A stretch of DNA of 6,092 bases, from the NCBI GenBank assembly GCA_020853175.1, contig JADYZK010000074.1:1-6092 (forward strand), read 5' to 3'. The notes beneath the pieces were generated by a model. That model saw only the letters and a list, made by a program, of their open reading frames with translations. It did no database searches and was not told the DNA's origin. Positions 1 to 4,707 of this stretch are shown in pieces. Each line of letters starts with the position of its first letter. The stretch's first letter is position 1. The DNA is from Bacteroidales bacterium (GTDB taxonomy: Bacteria > Bacteroidota > Bacteroidia > Bacteroidales > F082). Position numbers and translations under genes: made by a program.

Positions 1-85
1 CTTATAACTTCTTGGCATGGTTTTAGACTAAGGTTTGACAATCACGCAAGAAACATAAAAAGTGAACATAATAAAAAACTCTGCC
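1..85 (+). other. 5' leader upstream of the first gene; no clear promoter
   Basis: This short AT-rich stretch precedes the first gene. It has no Shine-Dalgarno sequence; the last 30 bases are A-rich, as is common in front of Bacteroidota genes. A TAAGGTTTG string at 29-37 resembles the Bacteroidota -7 element (TAnnTTTG) but has one extra base and no well-spaced -33 element, so I do not call a promoter. A reading frame entering from the left edge stops at TAG 24-26 and could be the tail of an upstream gene, but eight codons are too few to judge. Confidence 0.3.
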
Positions 86-1645
86 ATGAAAACACTTCGC
101 ACCTCAGCATTATTGATTGCAGTCCTCGGTTTGCTGCTTTCATCAACATTTGCAGCACATCCTGCAAATCAAAACTTAGACCACCTCAGCTCCAAGCTTA
201 CCGAAGCTTTTGCAGCACAGCACGAAGGCTCAAATCTGGCATTCGTTTCCATTGACCAAATGAACGAAAGCACTCCTTTTGCGATCATGTATAGCTCAGA
301 TAGCAAAGCACTTAACACCAAATCGGCCACAAAATTGCTTGTAGGTCGCGATGCCGCAGTGGTGGTCATGAGTACCAACCAACCCGATTACGAACAGTGG
401 AAGAGTAAAGGCATCACTTTTCAAGAATTGGCTGCTTTGGTTCAAAGTCAACCTAAAGAAGTGCTTTTTTCCAGCCAGCTGACGGTTGACATCATGCAAG
501 CTTATTTAGATTTAACTTTAGATGTTAACACATTAAATATCAGCAATCAACATTTTCTTACACAGGTCAATGCCAACATCAGTACGTTTGGAGTTTGTAT
601 GCTTTCGGAGGTTTTGCTACCCAACCAACAGCTTGTTCAGGGCATTGCCTTGTTGCCTTTTGATAAAAATGAAAATGGTACAATTGATTCACCTGAGGCC
701 TTTTATGATAATCCACAAACTTTTGCCAGAGCGCTTTGGTTAGGGAAATATCCAAAAATGCTCACCCAAAACGTCATCATGGCCAGCAACAAAAGTGAAT
801 TAAATCCAGAAGAGAAAGAACTCGTGAGCTGGATGCTTTCCTCGGGCCAGCAAGCCCTTTCAGCCAACGGCTTTGTGGCTTTGAACCCACATGAACTGAT
901 GGCAGAGCTTAAAAAACTCGATCCTGCTCCCATTCAACATGAAGCCATTCCCCAAGAAAACAAAAATGCATGGATCATTATTCTTTTAGTTTTCACCGCA
1001 GGTTTCGTCGTGTTTGGAGCTTTATTGCTTTTGATTTTTAAAGACCGCAGCCCCCTTGTTGAAATACCCGACGAGCCTTCAATAAGTAACTTTGACCTTG
1101 ATACCCTAAAAGCACCAAAAGGCTTAATGTACGACAAAGGCCATTTATGGGCTTTTATGGAAAACACCGGAAAAGTTAAAATCGGATTAGATGATTTTCT
1201 TGGTCACATTTTTGGTAATGCAACCCGCTTTGACACTTTGGCAGTTGGAACGCATCTCGTTAAAGGAGAACAACTTATCACACTTACACATGAAGGAAAA
1301 CAAATAAAATTCACCTCACCCATAGCCGGAAAAATTGTTGAAGTCAACAACCAGTTCATGAGTTTTAACAACAACACCGTTGACAACTGGATGTATAAAA
1401 TTGACCCCTTAAACTGGCAACGTGAAGTAGGTTTCATGTTGATGCACGATCAATACAGTAGTTGGTTAAAAACAGAATTCAATCGCTTTAAAGACTTTCT
1501 TGCCACCGCCATGAATGCCCATTCCCCTCAACAAGCGTGGGTTACTTTACAAGATGGCGGCACCTTGCACGATGGCTTGATGACTGAAATGGCTCCTGAA
1601 ATTTGGGAAGACTTTCAAAATCAATTTTTAAAAGCCAATCAATAA
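86..1645 (+). CDS. Signal peptide, PstS-like solute-binding domain, TM helix and GcvH-like domain fusion protein
   Basis: The 519-residue protein has a signal peptide (residues 1 to about 23, cleavage near TFA-A). Residues 24-285 resemble a shortened PstS-type (type II periplasmic binding protein) fold: the VGRDAAVVV segment near 86-94, GKYPKML near 220-226 and GFVAL near 262-266 match conserved PstS positions. A loop at 193-204 (DKNENGTIDSPE) fits the EF-hand calcium pattern. One hydrophobic helix (about 296-318), followed by KDR, leads to a GcvH-like lipoyl-fold domain (about 344-445) with the family's H-x-W near its start. The lipoyl-lysine position is Gly404, with Lys405 beside it. A C-terminal extension (about 460-519) is shared with the gene at 3829. 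I predict the binding domain outside the membrane and the GcvH-like domain inside. I chose ATG 86 because it puts the signal peptide directly at the N-terminus; GTG 62 would add eight residues. The gene lies 45 bases before the ferredoxin gene and is probably in the same operon. The ligand is unknown; a role in phosphate uptake is doubtful because no transporter genes are present. Confidence 0.85.
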   Translation: MKTLRTSALLIAVLGLLLSSTFAAHPANQNLDHLSSKLTEAFAAQHEGSNLAFVSIDQMNESTPFAIMYSSDSKALNTKSATKLLVGRDAAVVVMSTNQPDYEQWKSKGITFQELAALVQSQPKEVLFSSQLTVDIMQAYLDLTLDVNTLNISNQHFLTQVNANISTFGVCMLSEVLLPNQQLVQGIALLPFDKNENGTIDSPEAFYDNPQTFARALWLGKYPKMLTQNVIMASNKSELNPEEKELVSWMLSSGQQALSANGFVALNPHELMAELKKLDPAPIQHEAIPQENKNAWIIILLVFTAGFVVFGALLLLIFKDRSPLVEIPDEPSISNFDLDTLKAPKGLMYDKGHLWAFMENTGKVKIGLDDFLGHIFGNATRFDTLAVGTHLVKGEQLITLTHEGKQIKFTSPIAGKIVEVNNQFMSFNNNTVDNWMYKIDPLNWQREVGFMLMHDQYSSWLKTEFNRFKDFLATAMNAHSPQQAWVTLQDGGTLHDGLMTEMAPEIWEDFQNQFLKANQ

Positions 1646-1690
1646 TTCTGGTAAACGATTTGAAAACAGATCACCAAAACCAAAAAATAT

Positions 1691-2548
1691 ATGTCAATTA
1701 GCAGAAGAGGTTTTTTTAAAGCGATGGGCGCTACGGCAGTAGCCCTCTCCGTGGGCAAACCCATGGCAGCCGAGGCATCGCTACAAACAGAGAACGAGCT
1801 TTACGGGGTTCTTTACGACGGAACAAAATGTGTTGCCTGCCATGGTTGCGAATATGATTGCGCCGAAGCGCACGGATTCACCGATTTTGACCTCCCAAAG
1901 AACCCCCCATTTAGAAAAACCGACGACAAACACCGTACTGTGGTAAATCTTTACCAAACCAGCAAAGGCGAAGTTCCGCGAAAAATACAATGTATGCACT
2001 GCAACCAGCCTGCCTGCGATGCCGCCTGCCTCACCCAAGCCATGCACAAAACAGAAGGCGGTCCGGTAATTTGGCGCGAAGACAAATGTATGGGTTGTCG
2101 CTATTGCATGATCTCTTGTCCGTTCGATATTCCAAAATTTGAATACGAAAGTACCAACCCTCGCATTGTGAAATGCGATATGTGCATTGACCGAATTAAT
2201 GAAGGTGAAATTCCAGCTTGCGCTTACAATTGTCCCGAGGAAGCTCTCCTTTATGGAAAACGCAGCGATTTGATCAAAGAAGCTCGCAAACGCATCCATG
2301 ACAATCCCGAGCAATATGTGGATCATATTTATGGCGAACATGAGGCGGGCGGCACTTCGTGGCTTTACCTTTCATCTGTTCCTTTTGATGAATTGGGGTT
2401 GAACACCAAAATTCAACATACCTCTTATCCGGGCCTCACCAAAGGCTTCATCTCGAGCATTGCTCCCGTTGACATCCTGCTTCCTGCTGTTTTGTTGGGA
2501 ATTTACGAAGCCACTAAGTTGAACGCAAAAACCGAAGAAGAAATATGA
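1691..2548 (+). CDS. Tat-exported four-[4Fe-4S] ferredoxin subunit, HybA/DmsB type
   Basis: This 285-residue iron-sulfur protein should pass electrons between a membrane quinone subunit and a periplasmic partner. The N-terminus carries a twin-arginine motif (SRRGFFK, residues 4-10) followed by a hydrophobic stretch and AAEA, so it is predicted to be exported folded. Sixteen cysteines form four cluster sets: C47/C50/C53/C57, C101/C104/C109/C113, C133/C136/C139/C143, and C162/C165/C177/C181, the last with the wide CxxC-x11-CxxxC spacing typical of this family. A hydrophobic segment at about 252-274 looks like a C-terminal membrane anchor, as in HybA of hydrogenase-2; DmsB and NrfC proteins usually lack one. 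The stop overlaps the start of the NrfD-like gene (ATGA), which implies translational coupling and a stoichiometric complex. No hydrogenase or molybdopterin subunit lies nearby, so the symbol hybA is not justified. The family is certain; the substrate is unknown. Confidence 0.93.
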   Translation: MSISRRGFFKAMGATAVALSVGKPMAAEASLQTENELYGVLYDGTKCVACHGCEYDCAEAHGFTDFDLPKNPPFRKTDDKHRTVVNLYQTSKGEVPRKIQCMHCNQPACDAACLTQAMHKTEGGPVIWREDKCMGCRYCMISCPFDIPKFEYESTNPRIVKCDMCIDRINEGEIPACAYNCPEEALLYGKRSDLIKEARKRIHDNPEQYVDHIYGEHEAGGTSWLYLSSVPFDELGLNTKIQHTSYPGLTKGFISSIAPVDILLPAVLLGIYEATKLNAKTEEEI

Positions 2549-3774
2549 ACACCCTCAGTCAACCCATAGAAACAAAAGCCAAACAAGGCAATTTCTTTAC
2601 TTTTCTGCTGGCGGAAATGAAACCCAAAGGGCCCATTTTCAGTCCTTTTAACATCATCAGCTTTCCCATTATGATGTTAGGTTTGGTCATTATCTTTCTG
2701 CGTTTCAAAAACGGTATCGGTTCAGTCACCAACCTCTCGCAAGATGTGCCCTGGGGCCTATGGATTGGTTTCGATGTTGTCACCGGAGTAGCTTTTGCAG
2801 GCGGTGCCTACATTTTGGTGTTTATGGTGAACATCCTGAACCTAAAAAAATACAAGCCTATTCTTCGCATCACTGTTTTGAATGGTTTTTTGGCCTACCT
2901 CTTTTACTCGGCAGCCTTGTTGCTCGATTTGGGACGTCCCCTAAACGTTATCAATGTGGTCATTGGCAACAATTACGGTGTGAGTTCGGTGTTGTTCCTT
3001 GTAGGATGGCATTTCCTTTTATATATGCTGGCACTGCTCATTGAATTTTCTCCGGCCATTGCCGAATGGATGAACGCCCGCAAGCTCCATCGTTTCATTT
3101 CGGCCATTTCGATGGGAGCAGTCATTTTCGGGATCACCCTTTCGGTGCTGCATCAATCGGGTATTGGCGCACTCTTTTTGATGGCCAAAGACAAAATTCA
3201 TCCGCTGTGGTATAACAGTTATATGCCCATTCTGTTTGTTGTTTCCAGTGTTTTTGCAGGCATTTCAATGATTATTCTTGAAGGTTCCATCAGCAGGAAA
3301 GTATTTTCCGATCAGCTTGACGAATCAGACCACCATTCACACGATAATATAATGTTGGGCTTGGCAAAAATTTGCTCTCTGGGCATGTTTGCTTACTTTA
3401 GTTTGCTGGTGTTGGTTTTCATTCATCAAAAAAATTGGCAATATATCGCCAGCCCCATGGGCAGTTGGTATTTGGTTGAAGTGATTGGCTTTGTGGTTGT
3501 TCCCATGTTAATGTTCTTTTTAAGTTACCGTTACCACAGCCTAACTTGGATCAAAATAGCTTCTGTCATCACCCTTTTGGGCATCATGCTCAACCGTATG
3601 AACATTTCTATCATTGCCTTTCGCTGGGATGCAGCCGTCCGCTACGTGCCCACGTGGCAAGAAGCCATCGTCACCTTAACCATCATCTTTATCGAATTAT
3701 GGGTGTTGAGATGGATTGTTCGCCGGATGCCCGTGCTTCGTGCATCGCCGGAATGGGCCAGAGGCAGCCATTAA
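2545..3774 (+). CDS. NrfD/HybB/PsrC-family quinone-interacting membrane subunit
   Basis: This 409-residue integral membrane protein has about ten predicted helices (near 36-53, 75-98, 108-127, 146-168, 183-203, 226-246, 272-293, 308-328, 334-350 and 374-393). Family hallmarks seen directly include PWGLWIGFD (69-77), the LLDLGRP segment (126-132), HQSGIGALF (203-211) followed by KIHPLWY (217-223), and LNRMNISIIAF (349-359). These match HybB-like members, which lack heme and exchange electrons between quinones and a ferredoxin subunit. Basic residues after helices 2, 4, 6 and 10 place both termini in the cytoplasm. A loop between helices 6 and 7 (about 247-271) contains DHHSHD and is predicted to be cytoplasmic. 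The gene overlaps the ferredoxin gene by four bases, forming the classic B/C pair of this enzyme superfamily. The direction of electron flow cannot be read from sequence. Confidence 0.93.
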   Translation: MNTLSQPIETKAKQGNFFTFLLAEMKPKGPIFSPFNIISFPIMMLGLVIIFLRFKNGIGSVTNLSQDVPWGLWIGFDVVTGVAFAGGAYILVFMVNILNLKKYKPILRITVLNGFLAYLFYSAALLLDLGRPLNVINVVIGNNYGVSSVLFLVGWHFLLYMLALLIEFSPAIAEWMNARKLHRFISAISMGAVIFGITLSVLHQSGIGALFLMAKDKIHPLWYNSYMPILFVVSSVFAGISMIILEGSISRKVFSDQLDESDHHSHDNIMLGLAKICSLGMFAYFSLLVLVFIHQKNWQYIASPMGSWYLVEVIGFVVVPMLMFFLSYRYHSLTWIKIASVITLLGIMLNRMNISIIAFRWDAAVRYVPTWQEAIVTLTIIFIELWVLRWIVRRMPVLRASPEWARGSH

Positions 3775-3828
3775 AAAAACCTAACAACAACATTAAAAAT
3801 CAAAAATCCTCAAATAAAAAAATACATT

Positions 3829-4533
3829 ATGGAAGAGTTTCATTATTATAATATGTTTGAAACCAAGGGATTCGAATATATTCTTACCATTGTTTTCTTC
3901 GCTTTGTTGATTCCTTTTTGGATGATTCTCAACAAAAAAAGACGTATAAGTCACCAACTTCAAAAAGCGGCAGGTGTTTTAAACGCTAAACGACTTGCGC
4001 TACCGCAAGGGGTTTATCACAGTCCCGGCCACACTTGGATGCACCTTCTCAAGTCGGGCAAAGCAAGGGTTGGATTGAGCGGATTGTTGGTCAAAATAAC
4101 CGGCAACGTGCAGATCATTCCATTAAAAGCTGCCGGCGACATGACCCAAAAAGGAGAGATTATAGCGGTGCTAAAGCAAAACGACAAAACCATCAACATC
4201 GTGTCGCCGCTTACGGGCAAGATTCTTCATTATCCTGAAATTGATTCCGAAAACCTGCTCACCGATCCTTATGGTAAAGGATGGCTTATGGAAATTGAAC
4301 CCACGGCATGGATTGTTGAAACACAAGCTTATTTTCTTGCCGACAAAGTTACGCATTGGGCCGAGAAAGAAATTGTACGTTTCAAAGATTTCCTTGCCGA
4401 AACAATGCCAAAGCACGATTCCAGCTTAGCGGCGCATACCCTTCAAGATGGTGGCGAACTACGCGAATATTGCCTCACCGACCTGTCAAAGGAAGTTTGG
4501 GCCGACTTTGATGTTCTTTTTGTGAACGTTTAA
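3829..4533 (+). CDS. Membrane-anchored GcvH-like (lipoyl-fold) protein, paralogue of the first gene's C-terminus
   Basis: The 234-residue protein starts with one hydrophobic helix (about 16-34) followed by KKRR (36-39), which predicts an N-out, C-in anchor with the main domain in the cytoplasm. Residues about 55-160 resemble glycine cleavage H protein: H-x-W at 68-70, a VGLSGLL segment aligning with the family's VGIT region, VSPLTGKI (125-132), and DPYGKGWL (146-153). The residue aligned with the lipoylated lysine of E. coli GcvH is Asp119, with Lys120 next to it. The C-terminal part (RFKDFL 184-189, TLQDGG 204-209, Trp224) matches the first gene with identical spacing. The N-terminal anchor, the extension and the absence of gcvP or gcvT argue against a role in glycine cleavage. 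It follows the NrfD-like gene by 54 A-rich bases, probably in one operon. The likely role is a cytoplasmic-face partner of that membrane complex, which is inference. Confidence 0.85.
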   Translation: MEEFHYYNMFETKGFEYILTIVFFALLIPFWMILNKKRRISHQLQKAAGVLNAKRLALPQGVYHSPGHTWMHLLKSGKARVGLSGLLVKITGNVQIIPLKAAGDMTQKGEIIAVLKQNDKTINIVSPLTGKILHYPEIDSENLLTDPYGKGWLMEIEPTAWIVETQAYFLADKVTHWAEKEIVRFKDFLAETMPKHDSSLAAHTLQDGGELREYCLTDLSKEVWADFDVLFVNV

Positions 4534-4559
4534 AAGGTTTTTTCGGCAAAAGGTTTTTT
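4532..4559 (+). repeat. Direct repeat AAAAGGTTTTTT, two copies
   Basis: Identical 12-base words occur at 4532-4543 and 4548-4559, 16 bases apart start to start, beginning at the stop codon of the GcvH-like gene. The reverse complement of the word recurs at 4627-4639 with a single inserted G (AAAAAACCGTTTT), so either copy could pair with it. The function is unknown; low complexity makes chance partly possible. Confidence 0.5.
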
Positions 4560-4598
4560 TACCCTTATTTTTGCTATCTTGTCGAAGGGTTTAAAAAC
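4553..4598 (+). repeat. Imperfect inverted repeat flanking a TATCTTG string
   Basis: The arms 4553-4566 (GTTTTTTTACCCTT) and 4585-4598 (AAGGGTTTAAAAAC) are complementary at 12 of 14 positions; the two mismatches form a symmetric TT/TT internal loop. The 18-base centre contains TATCTTG (4575-4581), a near match to a Bacteroidota -7 element. This could be an operator or a weak stem-loop; its role is inference. Confidence 0.4.
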
Positions 4599-4640
4599 GT
4601 TTTAACATGACATTTAAAAGCCATTTAAAAAACCGTTTTA

Positions 4641-4690
4641 ATGCCATACGACAATTGAAAAACAACCTTTTCGATTGTCGTATGTGGCAT
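4641..4690 (+). promoter_or_regulatory. Long hairpin (about 21 pairs) 17 bases upstream of the kinase start codon
   Basis: The left arm 4641-4661 pairs with the right arm 4668-4690. From the outside: ATGCC/GGCAT (5 pairs), a 2-base bulge on the right (GT), ATACGACAAT/ATTGTCGTAT (10 perfect pairs), one T-G wobble, then GAAAA/TTTTC (5 pairs), closing on the loop ACAACC. No T-tract follows, so it does not look like an intrinsic terminator on this strand. Its place just before ATG 4708 suggests a 5' UTR structure, a protein-binding dyad, or a transcript-end stabiliser for the upstream operon. The pairing is seen in the sequence; the role is inference. Confidence 0.65.
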
Positions 4691-4707
4691 GATGTAAGCA
4701 CAATAGC

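Larger units (their letters stand above)
4534..4707 (+). promoter_or_regulatory. Repeat-rich intergenic region before the kinase gene
   Basis: This 174-base AT-rich gap separates the putative operon from the histidine kinase and is the only sizeable non-coding stretch in the window. It holds two tandem AAAAGGTTTTTT copies, a dyad around a TATCTTG string, repeated TTTAAAA and CGTTTTAA words, and a long hairpin (listed separately). TATCTTG (4575-4581) is close to the Bacteroidota -7 element but lacks the exact TAnnTTTG spacing, and no convincing -33 element lies upstream. The region most plausibly contains the kinase promoter and possibly the end of the upstream transcript, but no classical hairpin plus T-tract terminator is visible. 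Confidence 0.4.

Noticed and set aside
1..26. Possible tail of an upstream gene (frame ending at TAG 24-26)
   Set aside because: Only eight codons are visible, with nothing to identify a gene.
12..37. Possible Bacteroidota promoter (TTG at 12-14 and TAAGGTTTG at 29-37)
   Set aside because: The -7-like word has an extra base and the spacing of about 14 bases is too short for the known -33/-7 arrangement.
62..85. GTG 62 as the start of the first gene
   Set aside because: ATG 86 gives a compact signal peptide with a basic N-terminus; the eight extra residues add no recognisable feature. It cannot be fully excluded.
149..219. Repeated word TTTGCAGCACA at 149-159 and 209-219
   Set aside because: Both copies lie inside coding sequence and encode similar Phe-Ala-Ala strings; chance and codon use explain it.
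1781..2341. 186-codon open frame on the minus strand opposite the ferredoxin gene
   Set aside because: It is antisense to a gene with four intact cysteine cluster motifs; its product has no recognisable domain and reflects the complement of that codon pattern.
3829..4533. Authentic glycine cleavage H protein (gcvH)
   Set aside because: It has a membrane anchor, a long C-terminal extension and Asp at the lipoyl-lysine position, and no gcvP or gcvT lies nearby.
4538..4560. Intrinsic terminator after the GcvH-like gene
   Set aside because: T-runs are present but the only adjacent stem is four A-T pairs around CGGC, too weak to call.
4561..4575. Sigma-54 type promoter ending in TTGCT (4571-4575)
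   Set aside because: The required GG ten bases upstream of the GC is absent (AC at 4561-4562).
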